From Rhodanobacteraceae bacterium (GTDB taxonomy: Bacteria; Pseudomonadota; Gammaproteobacteria; Xanthomonadales; Rhodanobacteraceae): DNA of 62,229 nt. A program made the translations under genes and the position numbers. The stretch covers positions 1-62,229 of the forward strand of contig SCQS01000077.1 of assembly GCA_004299705.1 (NCBI GenBank), in the 5' to 3' direction. Below the pieces are notes generated by a model, which saw only the letters and a list, made by a program, of their open reading frames with translations, had not been told where the DNA came from and did not search any database. Below are positions 19,408 to 29,531 of this stretch, piece by piece. Position 1 is the stretch's first letter; each line of letters begins with the position of its first letter.

Positions 19408-19876
19408 CGTTGTTTGTATCCTTCAATCAAAACGGCAATGTCCGGGGGAATCCGGCAGGGCACGAAAGCCTGCGCGTCGATGCAGGCGACCTTGACCTCC
19501 GCCCGCGCCAGCGTAACGCCATCGGCGACGCGCGTGATGGTTTGTGCGAAATCGAGGCTGGCCGTGCGTTGCCGCACGACCTGCACCGTGGTGTCGAGTT
19601 CGTCGTCGAGTCGGGCCGGCTTGTCATAGGCGATGCAAAGTTCGCGCACCACGAACACGATTCCATGCGATCGACGCAGGGCATCCTGCCCGATCGCCGC
19701 CGCGCGCATCCATTCGCTGCGCGCGCGCTCCAGAAAACGCAGATACCCCGCGTGGTAAACCACGCCACCCGCATCGGTATCTTCCCAATAAACCCTTGTC
19801 CGCCACCTGAACGCGAAACCGGGGTCAGAGTGGTTTTTCAAGGCACCTTCGGGTGTTTCGGAAGCAGTCGGAAAAA

Positions 19877-19880
<4 letters not shown>
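19404..19880 (-). CDS. ybgC: Tol-Pal-associated acyl-CoA thioesterase
   Basis: A hot-dog-fold thioesterase that opens the Tol-Pal operon. 158 residues. The catalytic signature [22 protein letters not shown] is present, but it begins about 25 residues later than in E. coli YbgC. The extra N-terminus ([19 protein letters not shown]...) is encoded by an inverted-repeat element lying on the ruvB/ybgC junction. The only visible start is GTG at 19880, inside the repeat and overlapping the ruvB TGA. An internal start nearer FRWRTR was not found. Confidence 0.9.

Positions 19881-19889
<9 letters not shown>
19821..19889. repeat. REP-like inverted repeat straddling the ruvB/ybgC junction
   Basis: The left arm GGGGTCAGAGTGGTTTTTC (19821-19839) and right arm GAAAAATCACTCTGACCCC (19871-19889) are inverted copies matching at 18 of 19 positions, with a 31-base loop. 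The GGGGTCAGAGT core is a common dispersed palindrome in gammaproteobacteria, often linked to REP-associated Y1 transposases. Here it encodes the last residues and stop of ruvB and the start of ybgC. Confidence 0.85.
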
Positions 19890-20923
<1,034 letters not shown>

Positions 20924-20991
20924 GCCGCAATTATGGCAGAGCCCACCCAGCGGCACTGCGACCGTTTGCCGTGCTGGTGCATCCTATTGCC

Positions 20992-21588
20992 ATGGATGTG
21001 CCCGCAAGTTTCCAGCAAAGCGTCGAACCGGACTTGATCGCCCGTCTGCAGCGCGGCGAGCTGGCCGCGTTCGAGGCGGTCTATCGGCAATTCGAGCGCG
21101 CGGCGTGGACGCTGGCGCTGCGCCTGACCGGTCGCGCGGACGTCGCCGGCGAAGTGCTGCAGGACGCGATGCTGAAGTCCTTCGAACGAGCGCGCCAGTA
21201 CCGCGGCGACGCGCCGTTTGCCGCATGGCTGCGCAAGCTGGTGGTGAACGAGGCGCTGATGCAGTTGCGCCACGACCGCCTGCACGTGATCGAGGTGTTC
21301 GACGACACGCTCGTCGATGACGACGCGCCGGCGCCGTGGGCAAGCGCCGACGCGGCAACGCTGGATCGCGCGCTCAACCGCCTGCCCGACGCCGCGCGCG
21401 CGGTGCTGTGGCTGTACCACGTCGAAGGCTATACCCACGTCGAAATCGCCGCGCAGTTCGGACGTTCGGTGAGTTTTTCCAAATCGCAGCTCGCACGCGC
21501 CACCAAACGTCTGCGCGAACTGTTGCAACCGCAAATGCAAGCAGTGGAGGTTACGTCATGCATGATCGACTCGACCATGACTCCATGA
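20992..21588 (+). CDS. ECF-type RNA polymerase sigma factor
   Basis: 198 residues from MDVPASFQQ. Sigma region 2 (FEAVYRQFERAAWTLALRLTGRADVAGEVLQDAMLKSF, split here by description) and region 4 (LPDAARAVLWLYHVEGYTHVEIA, then FGRSVSFSKSQLARATKRLRE) are recognisable. Its last 31 bases overlap the next gene, whose product is a likely anti-sigma factor. It is divergent from ruvB. Confidence 0.87.
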   Translation: MDVPASFQQSVEPDLIARLQRGELAAFEAVYRQFERAAWTLALRLTGRADVAGEVLQDAMLKSFERARQYRGDAPFAAWLRKLVVNEALMQLRHDRLHVIEVFDDTLVDDDAPAPWASADAATLDRALNRLPDAARAVLWLYHVEGYTHVEIAAQFGRSVSFSKSQLARATKRLRELLQPQMQAVEVTSCMIDSTMTP

Positions 21589-22151
21589 AATACGATCCCG
21601 GGAAGGACGCAGCCAGCCTCGCCGCGGCGCTGCGCGCGCTGCCCGCGAGTGCGCCCACGCACGACGCGTGGCCCGAACTGGCCGCACGCATCCGGCGCCG
21701 CCACGTCGCCCGTCGTGCCGTCTGGTTCACGCTGCCTGCCGCGTTCGCCGCCGGCATCGCACTGGCGCTGGCGTGGCCGCACTTGCAACTAGACACGCAC
21801 GCCTCATCGCCTGCGCGCATTGCAGCGGAACCCGCCACGCACCCCGCGGCATCGACCGCATCCGATATCGCCACGCTACAAGCCAGTTCCAGCCGGTGGC
21901 AAGCTTGGGTGCAGAAACTCGACCGCGACGGCGCGCCGCTGGACGGCGCGCAATTGGCCAAGGCGGTGGCCCTGCAAGACCAGATTGGCCTGGTCGACCT
22001 GCAATTGAGTGCGGCGAGCAAACCTTCGACCACGGTCGACCTGTGGCAACAACGCGTCGTGCTGCTGCAACAACTTGGCCTGTTGCACCTGCAACCCTAC
22101 GCGGTTGCCGAACAGGCCCCGACCCACTCCTCGCACGTCATTTCCCTGTGA
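21558..22151 (+). CDS. Probable anti-sigma factor, single-pass membrane protein
   Basis: 197 residues. A cytosolic N-terminus (about 1-50), one membrane helix (AVWFTLPAAFAAGIALALAW) and a periplasmic part with predicted helices. The size, topology and overlap with the ECF sigma gene suggest an anti-sigma factor, but I see no zinc-binding HxxxCxxC. GTGGAGG before the ATG at 21558 fixes the start. Confidence 0.65.
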   Translation: MHDRLDHDSMKYDPGKDAASLAAALRALPASAPTHDAWPELAARIRRRHVARRAVWFTLPAAFAAGIALALAWPHLQLDTHASSPARIAAEPATHPAASTASDIATLQASSSRWQAWVQKLDRDGAPLDGAQLAKAVALQDQIGLVDLQLSAASKPSTTVDLWQQRVVLLQQLGLLHLQPYAVAEQAPTHSSHVISL

Positions 22152-22165
22152 ACGGGAGCACCGCC

Positions 22166-23293
22166 ATGAAACGTACACTCGCCTTCTGCCTGCTGCTGCC
22201 CTTCTCCTGTGCAGCCTTCGCGGCACCGCCCGCATCCGCGCACGCGCAAATTGACAGCGCCACCACCCAGCAACAAATGGCAGCCTTGCAGGTGCGTATG
22301 CAGGCCCTTGCGAGCCAGATGGCTGAGTTGTCCGCAAAAATCGGCGACGAAGCCCGCGCCAGCGCGCTGCACTACCTCGCCAATGGCCGCCGTGTCATGT
22401 TGGGCATTGCGGCGCGCCATACCCGAAATGGCTGGGAGATTGAGGCTGTCACCCCGGGCGGTCCCGCCGCGAAAGCAGGATTGCAAGTGGGTGACCTCAT
22501 TACCGGGGTCGGAATCGATGCGGATACGGACCACAGGGATGCCTCACACCTCGCAGCGTCGCCCGGAAACCTGTTCGACTCGGGTTCTGGACTGTTCGAT
22601 TTCGAGGGCGTCAAGAACGTTCACCTCACCGTCCTGCGCGACGACAAGACGCTGCACTTCGACGTGACGCCGGAACGCATGCAGGCCGTGGACTGGCAAG
22701 CCACCGCGCGCGCAGCCGAACAGGCCGCAAATCAGGCCACCGCACGCGTGCGCTCACCCGAGTTCCAGCGACAACTCCAGCAAAGCATCGATGAGGCTAT
22801 GAAAAGTGCCGCCGCCGCGCACAGCATCGCCCTCAAGGACCGGCGCTGGATGGTTTTGCCGCCGTGGTTCGGTCTGAACCTCGCACCGCTCAACTCCGAC
22901 CTGGGCAGTTATTTCGGCGCGCAGCATGGCGCGCTGGTGTTGTCGCGCAATGGGAAACAGTTTCCGGAATTGCAACCCGGCGACGTCATCACCCGCATCG
23001 GCGGCCAGGCCGTCGCGCGCCCCGAGGACGCCATGCGCGCCCTGCGCGAAACACCCAACAACAAGCCGGTCGACGTGACCGTACGCCGCCACGGCAAAAC
23101 CCTCACGCTGGTGATGAAGGTGCCACCGCGTTGGAACGTGATCCCGCCGCCGCCTCCACCTCCACCGCCGTTGCCGCCAGCCGCCCCACAAGCACCCGTT
23201 GCGCCACCCGCGCCGCACGCACCAACCGCTCTGCCCGCGCCACCGCCACCACCCGCCCCACCGGTACCGCCATCGTCGGATCAACCCACGTAG
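22166..23293 (+). CDS. Exported protein with two PDZ domains and a polyproline tail
   Basis: 375 residues: signal peptide ending near AFA, a short coiled coil (QMAALQVRMQALASQMAELS), PDZ 1 (about 75-170, IEAVTPGGPAAKAGLQVGDLI), PDZ 2 (about 240-325, LQPGDVITRIGGQAVARPEDA), and a C-terminal tail of about 50 residues that is mostly Pro and Ala. There is no protease domain. It is third in the sigma/anti-sigma unit and may sense misfolded envelope proteins or scaffold a protease; this is inference. Confidence 0.75.
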   Translation: MKRTLAFCLLLPFSCAAFAAPPASAHAQIDSATTQQQMAALQVRMQALASQMAELSAKIGDEARASALHYLANGRRVMLGIAARHTRNGWEIEAVTPGGPAAKAGLQVGDLITGVGIDADTDHRDASHLAASPGNLFDSGSGLFDFEGVKNVHLTVLRDDKTLHFDVTPERMQAVDWQATARAAEQAANQATARVRSPEFQRQLQQSIDEAMKSAAAAHSIALKDRRWMVLPPWFGLNLAPLNSDLGSYFGAQHGALVLSRNGKQFPELQPGDVITRIGGQAVARPEDAMRALRETPNNKPVDVTVRRHGKTLTLVMKVPPRWNVIPPPPPPPPPLPPAAPQAPVAPPAPHAPTALPAPPPPPAPPVPPSSDQPT

Positions 23294-23309
23294 GAAAACT
23301 CTGGTTGTG

Positions 23310-23416
23310 CCCGAACCATTCGTGGTTCGATGCCTCACCACGAACGGAGTCAACAGTTATCCGTTCGCCCTGAGGTATCGAAGCCTGTCCTGAGCTTGTC
23401 GAAGGGGCCGAACCAT
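23310..23416. repeat. Dispersed palindromic intergenic repeat
   Basis: Contains CCGAACCATTCGTGGTTCG, then CACCACGAACGG, CGTTCGCCCTGAGGTATCGAAG, and CTGAGCTTGTCGAAGG, and ends with CCGAACCATG, as in a repeat family common in Xanthomonadales and other proteobacteria (CCTTCGACAAGCTCAGG strings; segments are given split). It fills the gap between the convergent PDZ-protein and kup genes and could act as a transcription barrier. Confidence 0.75.
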
Positions 23417-23463
23417 GGATCGGGGATTTCTCCCTGGTGCGCCGCAACGGAACATGGCGCCGC

Positions 23464-25353
23464 TCAGATCTCGATCTGCGTGCCGAGCTCCACCAACCGA
23501 TTGCCGGGGATGTGGAAGAACGCGGTGGCCGGCATCGCGTTGCGGGTCATGAACGCGAACAGCTTGTCGCGCCACAACGCCATGCCGGGGCGCTTGGTGG
23601 CGATGACGGTTTCGCGCGACAGGAAGAACGTGGTGTCCATCATGTCGAAGGCGAGGCCGCGCGCCGCGCATTCGGCCAGCGCCGCCGGCACGTCGGGGTC
23701 TTCCATGAAGCCGAAACGCATCTGCACCGTGTGGAAGGAGTGCCCGAGGTCTGCAAGCTCGATGCGTTCGGCGTGATCCGCATACGGCGCTTCCAGCGTC
23801 TCGACGCTCAGCAGCACGTTGCGTTCGTGCAGCGCCTTGAAGTGCTTCAGGCTGTGCAGCAGTGCGTGCGGTACCGCGTTCAAATTGGCGGTCATGAACA
23901 CCGCGGTGCCGGACACCCGGGTCGGCGGATGCTCGGCGATGCTGGCGATGAACGGCGACAGCGCGAGCCCGCCGTGCTTCAACTGGCGCAGCACCAGTTC
24001 GCGTCCACGCCGCCAGGTCGTCATCACCGTGAAAATAATCAGCCCCAGCACCAGCGGGAACCAGCCGCCGTGATCGACCTTCAGCAGGTTGGCGCCGAAG
24101 AACGCGCAATCGATGATCAGCAGCGGGATACCAAGCGCGATCACCGCGTACCACTTCCAGTGCCACAGCCGCAGCGCCACCAGCAAGGCCAGCAGGGTCG
24201 TCGTCACCATGGTGCCGGTGACCGCGATGCCATAGGCGGCGCCCAGGTTTTCCGAAGAGCGGAAGCCGAACACCGCGACCAGCACCAGCACCAACAGCAT
24301 GCCGTTGATCCACGGCACGAAGATCTGCCCGGCCATGCGGCTGGAGGTGTGCACCACGCGCATGCGCGGCGAATACCCGAGCTGCATGGCCTCGCGGGTC
24401 ATCGAATACGCGCCCGAGATGATTGCTTGCGAAGCAATCACCGTGGCCGCCGCAGCCAGCACGATCATCGGGATCAGCAGCACATGCGGCACCAGCAGGT
24501 AGAACGGATTGGCGCTCGCGTGCGGGTGACGCAGCAGCAACGCGCCTTGCCCGAAATAATTCAGCAGCAAGGCCGGAAAGATGAAATAAAGCCAAGCCAC
24601 CCGGATGGGTTTTTTACCGAAGTGCCCGATGTCGGCGTACAACGCCTCGGTGCCTGTGAGCGCCAGCACCACGCCACCCAGTGCCACGAACGAAGCGATC
24701 CCGTGCGAATGGAAAAACCGCACCGCGTAATACGGGTTCAACGCAATCAGGATTTCCGGCGCGTGCAGGATCATGCGCACGCCCAACAAGGCGATCACCA
24801 CGAACCACATACACATGATCGGCGCAAACAGCCCGCCAACCCGTGCGGTGCCGAATTTCTGCAGCACGAACAGCCCCAGCAGGACCACCACGCTGATCCA
24901 CATCACCCAGGGCGTCAGCGACGGCGCGGCGACCTTGATGCCTTCCACCGCCGACAGCACCGAGATCGCTGGCGTAATCACGCCGTCGCCGTAGAACAGC
25001 GCGGCACCGAAGATCGCCACCACCGCAACCAGCCAGCGCAACCGGGGCTGTCCACGCACGCTGCGCTGCGCCAGGCCCAGCAACGCGATGATGCCACCCT
25101 CGCCCTTGTTGTCGGCACGCATCACGAATGTCACGTACTTGATGCACACTACCACCAGCAGCGCCCAGAACACCAGCGACAGCACGCCCAGCACGGTGTC
25201 GCGGCTGACGCCGAGGCCGTAGTCGCTGCTGAAGATTTCCTGCAGCGTGTACAGCGGGCTGGTGCCGAGGTCGCCGAACACCACGCCGATCGCGCCGAAC
25301 GCGAGCACGCGCAGCGACGGCGAGACCTGCTTTTCCGGTAGTACTGCTTGCAT
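23464..25353 (-). CDS. kup: Kup-family low-affinity potassium transporter (copy 1)
   Basis: 629 residues; K+/H+ symport across the inner membrane. Twelve helices in the N-terminal two-thirds with [39 protein letters not shown] and the GTEALYADIGHFG signature, then a hydrophilic C-terminal domain. The start is MQAVLPEK at 25353; upstream codons in frame are not conserved. It is a paralogue of the adjacent copy 2, 76 bases away, and probably in the same transcript. Confidence 0.94.
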   Translation of the reverse strand: MQAVLPEKQVSPSLRVLAFGAIGVVFGDLGTSPLYTLQEIFSSDYGLGVSRDTVLGVLSLVFWALLVVVCIKYVTFVMRADNKGEGGIIALLGLAQRSVRGQPRLRWLVAVVAIFGAALFYGDGVITPAISVLSAVEGIKVAAPSLTPWVMWISVVVLLGLFVLQKFGTARVGGLFAPIMCMWFVVIALLGVRMILHAPEILIALNPYYAVRFFHSHGIASFVALGGVVLALTGTEALYADIGHFGKKPIRVAWLYFIFPALLLNYFGQGALLLRHPHASANPFYLLVPHVLLIPMIVLAAAATVIASQAIISGAYSMTREAMQLGYSPRMRVVHTSSRMAGQIFVPWINGMLLVLVLVAVFGFRSSENLGAAYGIAVTGTMVTTTLLALLVALRLWHWKWYAVIALGIPLLIIDCAFFGANLLKVDHGGWFPLVLGLIIFTVMTTWRRGRELVLRQLKHGGLALSPFIASIAEHPPTRVSGTAVFMTANLNAVPHALLHSLKHFKALHERNVLLSVETLEAPYADHAERIELADLGHSFHTVQMRFGFMEDPDVPAALAECAARGLAFDMMDTTFFLSRETVIATKRPGMALWRDKLFAFMTRNAMPATAFFHIPGNRLVELGTQIEI

Positions 25354-25429
25354 GGGTTGGCTTGGATGCCCCGACAGGGCGCGCAGTGTAACGGCGAACG
25401 CGGGCGCGCGCGTGACGCCGTTCAGCAAG

Positions 25430-27340
25430 TCAAATTTCGACTTGCGCGCCCAGCTCGATCAGGCGATTGCCGGGGATGCTGAAGAACGCCGTCGCCGGCA
25501 ATGCATTGCGGGCGAGGAAGGCGAACAGCTTGTCGCGCCACAGCGCCATGCCGGGACGATCGGTGGCGACGATGGTTTCGCGCGACAGGAAGAATGTGGT
25601 GTCCATCATCTTGATCTCCAGCCCCTGCTTGGCGCATTCGTGCAACGCCGCGGGCACGTTGGGGTCGTCGGCGAAGCCGAAGCGCAGGACCAGTTTGTGG
25701 AAATCGTGGCCGAGATCGGCAAGCTCGATGCGTTCGTCGGGATCGGCGTACGGCGTTTCCAGCGTGTCCACGGTCAGGATCACGTTGCGCTTGTGCAGCA
25801 CCTTGTTGTGCTTGAGGTTGTGCAGCAGCGCATGCGGCACCGCGTCGGGATCGCTGACCAGGAAAATCGCGGTGCCTTCCACGCGCGTGGGCGGATGTTC
25901 GGCAAGGTTGGCGATGAACGGCGCCAGCGCCAGGCCACCGATTTTCAACTGCCGCAACACCAGTTCGCGCCCACGCCGCCAGGTGGTGAGCACCGTGAAC
26001 ACGGCCAGTGCCAGCACCAGCGGGAACCAACCACCATCCTCGACCTTCAGCAAGTTGGCGCCGAAGAATGACAGGTCGATGGTGAGGAAGAACAAGCCCA
26101 GCCCGACGATGATGGCCGGGTTCCATTTCCACATCCGCCACGACACGATCAGGAACAGCGTGGTGTCGATCACCATGGTGCCGGTCACCGCGATGCCGTA
26201 GGCGCCCGCCAACGCCCGGGAAGAACCGAACCCGATCACCACCAGCACCACGATGATCATCAGCAGGCGATTGACCCACGGCAGGTAGATTTGCCCTATT
26301 TCTTCCTTGGACGTGTGCAGCACCGGCATGCGCGGCAGGAAACCCAACTGGATCGCCTGGCGCATGATCGAGAACGAGCCGGCGATCACGGCCTGCGATG
26401 CGATCACCGCCGCCGCAGTCGCCAGCGCGATCATCGGATACAGCGCCCACGAAGGGATGGCCAGATAGAACGGATTGCTGGCCGCCTTCGGCGCGTGCAC
26501 CAGCAAGGCGCCCTGCCCGAAGTAGTTAAGCATCAGGCCCGGCATCACGAAGCCGTACCACGCCACCGTGATCGGCCGGCGCCCGAAATGGCCCATGTCG
26601 GCGTACAGCGCTTCCGCGCCGGTCACGCACAGCACCACCGCGCCCAGCACCAGGAATCCGGCAGCGCCGTGGTGGACGAAGAAGTTGAAGCCGTACCACG
26701 GGTTGATTGCGCGCAACACCAGCGGATGCTGCACGATGTTGTACAGGCCGACCAGGCCGATCGCGACGAACCACACGCACATCACCGGCCCGAACACGCT
26801 GCCAACCTTGCCGGTGCCACGCTTTTGCACCAGGAACAGGATGACCAGCACGGCTACCGCGATCCACACGACCCAATGCGACAACGCCGGTGCGGCCACC
26901 TCCAGGCCTTCCACCGCCGACAGCACCGTGATCGACGGCGTGATCACGCCGTCGCCGAAAAACAGCGCGGCGCCGAGCACCGCGGCCAGGATCACCAGAC
27001 GACGCGTGCGCGGATATTGGCGGGTCGCGCGCTGCGCCAGCGCCATCATCGCCATGATGCCGCCCTCGCCTTTGTTGTCGGCGCGCATGATGAAGGTGAT
27101 GTATTTCAACGCCACCACGATCAGCAGCGTCCACAGCACCAGCGACAGCACGCCCAGCACGTTGAACTCGGTGACCGGCATGCCGTGCTGCTTGCTGAAG
27201 GCTTCGCTGAAGGTGTACAGCGGGCTGGTGCCGAGGTCGCCGAACACCACGCCGATCGCGCCAACCACCATCACATGCAGGGCTTTCTTGCCCGACTCGG
27301 CGGACGATTCTTCCGGTTTCGGGTCGGGCTTGTCCGTCAT
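25430..27340 (-). CDS. kup: Kup-family low-affinity potassium transporter (copy 2)
   Basis: 636 residues, same architecture as copy 1: [53 protein letters not shown] and a matching C-terminal domain ([21 protein letters not shown]). The start [11 protein letters not shown] overlaps the ruvA stop by four bases (ATGA). Tandem kup genes are known in this order; whether the copies differ in affinity or regulation is not visible here. Confidence 0.94.
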   Translation of the reverse strand: MTDKPDPKPEESSAESGKKALHVMVVGAIGVVFGDLGTSPLYTFSEAFSKQHGMPVTEFNVLGVLSLVLWTLLIVVALKYITFIMRADNKGEGGIMAMMALAQRATRQYPRTRRLVILAAVLGAALFFGDGVITPSITVLSAVEGLEVAAPALSHWVVWIAVAVLVILFLVQKRGTGKVGSVFGPVMCVWFVAIGLVGLYNIVQHPLVLRAINPWYGFNFFVHHGAAGFLVLGAVVLCVTGAEALYADMGHFGRRPITVAWYGFVMPGLMLNYFGQGALLVHAPKAASNPFYLAIPSWALYPMIALATAAAVIASQAVIAGSFSIMRQAIQLGFLPRMPVLHTSKEEIGQIYLPWVNRLLMIIVVLVVIGFGSSRALAGAYGIAVTGTMVIDTTLFLIVSWRMWKWNPAIIVGLGLFFLTIDLSFFGANLLKVEDGGWFPLVLALAVFTVLTTWRRGRELVLRQLKIGGLALAPFIANLAEHPPTRVEGTAIFLVSDPDAVPHALLHNLKHNKVLHKRNVILTVDTLETPYADPDERIELADLGHDFHKLVLRFGFADDPNVPAALHECAKQGLEIKMMDTTFFLSRETIVATDRPGMALWRDKLFAFLARNALPATAFFSIPGNRLIELGAQVEI

Positions 27341-27927
27341 CGTCCCAGTGCTGCGCGCAAGGCCTTGCGGATGATGGCTTCGGCGCCGTCGCCCTCTTCC
27401 GCCGACGCAGCGGCGAGGCGTGCGGCCTCGGCGGGCTTGTAGCCCAGTTGCTGCAACGCGGCCTCGGCTTCGCCGCGCGCATCGCGCGGTACCGGCGCGG
27501 CGCCGGGCTGCGCGGCCAGCGTCGCATGGCCGATGCGATCGCGCAGCTCGACCACGATGCGCTCGGCGGTCTTCTTGCCAATGCCCGGGATTTTCGTGAG
27601 CGCCACAACGTCGCCCGCCTGCACCAATCGCGCGAACTCGGCGGTCGAAACACCCGAAAGAATCGCCAGCGCGATGCGCGCGCCGATGCCCGACACCCTC
27701 TGCACGTCGCGGAACAATTCGCGTTCGGCTGCGGTGAGGAAGCCGTACAGCGCAACGGTCTCTTCCTTGTGCGCATAGTGCGTCAGCAGGATCACCTCCT
27801 TGCCTGTGTCCGGCAAGTCGTACAGCGTCGACATCGGCACTTCCAGCTCGTAGCCGACGCCGCCGACTTCCACCAGCACCCACGGCGGGCGTTTGGCGAT
27901 CAGCGTTCCGCGCAGACGGCCGATCAT
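27337..27927 (-). CDS. ruvA: Holliday junction branch migration protein RuvA
   Basis: 196 residues. The N-terminal OB fold ([20 protein letters not shown]), two helix-hairpin-helix motifs ([29 protein letters not shown]) and a C-terminal UBA-like domain that contacts RuvB. The frame is open upstream through a repeat element, but MIGRLRG is the universal start. Confidence 0.96.
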   Translation of the reverse strand: MIGRLRGTLIAKRPPWVLVEVGGVGYELEVPMSTLYDLPDTGKEVILLTHYAHKEETVALYGFLTAAERELFRDVQRVSGIGARIALAILSGVSTAEFARLVQAGDVVALTKIPGIGKKTAERIVVELRDRIGHATLAAQPGAAPVPRDARGEAEAALQQLGYKPAEAARLAAASAEEGDGAEAIIRKALRAALGR

Positions 27928-27945
27928 GCGGGATTCTCCGTACAC

Positions 27946-28050
27946 CCACTTCCGATGGAAGGGGGTCGCCGCGCAGCGGCGGGGGGATGTACCGAAGACG
28001 AAAGGCCATCCCTCTCGCTCCCCCTTCGCAAGCGAAGGGGGATGTTGAAT
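27946..28050. repeat. Dispersed intergenic repeat, copy A (ruvC-ruvA gap)
   Basis: Begins CCACTTCCGATGGAAGGGGG, continues TCGCCGCGCAGCGGCGGGGGG, and ends with the hairpin CCCCCTTCG-CAAG-CGAAGGGGG (segments given split). A clearly related copy lies at 33443-33565 (TTCCGTGGAAGGGGGTCG, then GCGCAGCGCCGGGGGGATG). It inflates the gap between ruvC and ruvA to 145 bases. Confidence 0.8.
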
Positions 28051-28072
28051 GGGGTAGGTTTGGCGACGTGTT

Positions 28073-28609
28073 TCATCGACGCCGTGCCCACGCCGCCAGC
28101 GCAATGCCCGTGCGCGCCTCGCTGGCGCGCAGGTGCGCGTGGGTGATCGCGATGGCCAGCGCATCGGCCGCGTCGGCCTGCACCGGCTCGTGCAGGTTCA
28201 ACAGGATGCCGATCATGTGTTGTACCTGCTCCTTGCCGGCGTGGCCTTTGCCGACCACCGCCTGCTTGATCGCGTTGGGTGCGTATTCGCTCACCGGCAG
28301 GCCATGCCCGACCACAGCGCAGATCGCGGCGCCGCGCGCCTGTCCAAGCTTCAGTGCCGAATCGGCGTTCTTGGCCATGAACACGCGCTCGATCGCAGCC
28401 TCGGTCGGGGCCTGCGCCTCGATGATGTCCGAGAGTTCGTCGTAGATGCGTTTCAGGCGCAACGGAAACGTCTCCTCGCCCGCCACCTTCAGCGTCGCCC
28501 GGAACACGCAGCGCAGCCTCCCGGTGGCATCGGCCTCGATGATACCGACACCGGTGCGCTGGCTACCGGGGTCGATGCCGAGGATGCGCAGCGGCTGCGC
28601 CGAAGCCAC
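28073..28609 (-). CDS. ruvC: Crossover junction endodeoxyribonuclease RuvC
   Basis: The Holliday junction resolvase, 178 residues. The catalytic acidic residues lie in [32 protein letters not shown] and [16 protein letters not shown]. It starts with GTG three bases after the yebC stop. Confidence 0.96.
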   Translation of the reverse strand: MASAQPLRILGIDPGSQRTGVGIIEADATGRLRCVFRATLKVAGEETFPLRLKRIYDELSDIIEAQAPTEAAIERVFMAKNADSALKLGQARGAAICAVVGHGLPVSEYAPNAIKQAVVGKGHAGKEQVQHMIGILLNLHEPVQADAADALAIAITHAHLRASEARTGIALAAWARRR

Positions 28610-28611
28610 GA

Positions 28612-29349
28612 TCAGCCCGCCGGTAGATCCGCGTTGGAATAGACGTTCTGCACGTCATCCAGCTCATCAAGGCGGGCCAGCAGCCCCTGCACCGCTTCCA
28701 CCTGGTCGGCCGCGACCGGCACGTCGAGTTCGGCGCGCCGGGTCACTTCGGCGTGGGCGGGTTTGAGGCCGGCCTTTTCCATCGCATCGCGCACCGCCTC
28801 GAACGAATCCGGCGTGGTGATCACGTCGATCTGGCCGTCTTCCGGCCAGACCTTCACGTCTTCGGCGCCGGCGTCGATGGCGGCCTCGGTGACCCGGTCT
28901 TCAAGCAATGCGGGGTCGCCCGCACCCTGTTCGTACGAGAGCACGCCGATCTTGTTGAACATGTAGGCCACCGAACCATCGGTGCCGAGGTTGCCGCCAA
29001 ACTTGGTGAAGGCGTGGCGCACGTCGGAAACGGTGCGCTGGCGATTGTCGGTGACGCATTCGACCAGTACCGCGACACCGCCCGGTGCGTAACCCTCGAA
29101 GTGCAATTCTTCGTAGGTGACGCCTTCGAGTTCGCCGGTGGCCTTCTTGATCGCGCGCTCGATGTTGTCCTTGGGCATCGACGCGGCGATGGCTTTGTCC
29201 ACCGCGGTGCGCAGGCGCGCATTGCCGTTGACGTCGCCGCCGCCGGCGCGCGCCGCGACCATGATCTCGCGCACCAGCTTGGTGAAGGCCTGGCCGCGCT
29301 TGGCATCCTGCGCGTTCTTGCGGCCGGCGATGGAAGGGCCTCTGCCCAT
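28612..29349 (-). CDS. yebC: YebC/PmpR-family regulatory protein
   Basis: 245 residues beginning [20 protein letters not shown], the invariant N-terminus. The family binds DNA near ruvC-type loci, and some members relieve ribosome stalling at polyproline. Conservation runs the full length. It lies directly ahead of ruvC, as in most proteobacteria. Confidence 0.95.
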   Translation of the reverse strand: MGRGPSIAGRKNAQDAKRGQAFTKLVREIMVAARAGGGDVNGNARLRTAVDKAIAASMPKDNIERAIKKATGELEGVTYEELHFEGYAPGGVAVLVECVTDNRQRTVSDVRHAFTKFGGNLGTDGSVAYMFNKIGVLSYEQGAGDPALLEDRVTEAAIDAGAEDVKVWPEDGQIDVITTPDSFEAVRDAMEKAGLKPAHAEVTRRAELDVPVAADQVEAVQGLLARLDELDDVQNVYSNADLPAG

Positions 29350-29450
29350 GGGCGACTCCGCTGATTCTGAAAGGTTGAAAGTCTAGGGAAACACGCACCC
29401 GCCTGCTACGTCCGCACCTCAACGCGGACCTGCACAGGGCAAAGGCCCTG

Positions 29451-29519
29451 GACACGGATCACATCTGATCAAAGCGGATTTCCTTGGCTCAGCTCTTATC
29501 CGCTTTTATCCGTGTCAAA
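29451..29519. repeat. ACGGAT-type repeat, copy 1 (downstream of aspS)
   Basis: Starts GACACGGATCACATCTGATC, includes AAAGCGGATT and CTTATCCGCTTTTATCCG, and ends CCGTGTC, an imperfect palindrome. A second copy (31426-31488) lies at the other end of aspS, so the two copies bracket that gene. Confidence 0.75.
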
Positions 29520-29531
29520 AAAGCTTCTCAC

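Noticed and set aside
23437-25341. Long plus-strand reading frames opposite the kup genes
   Set aside because: They mirror the codon pattern of the real minus-strand genes and are rich in His, Arg and Gln without any domain; the same applies opposite petB, aspS, the GGDEF gene and copA.
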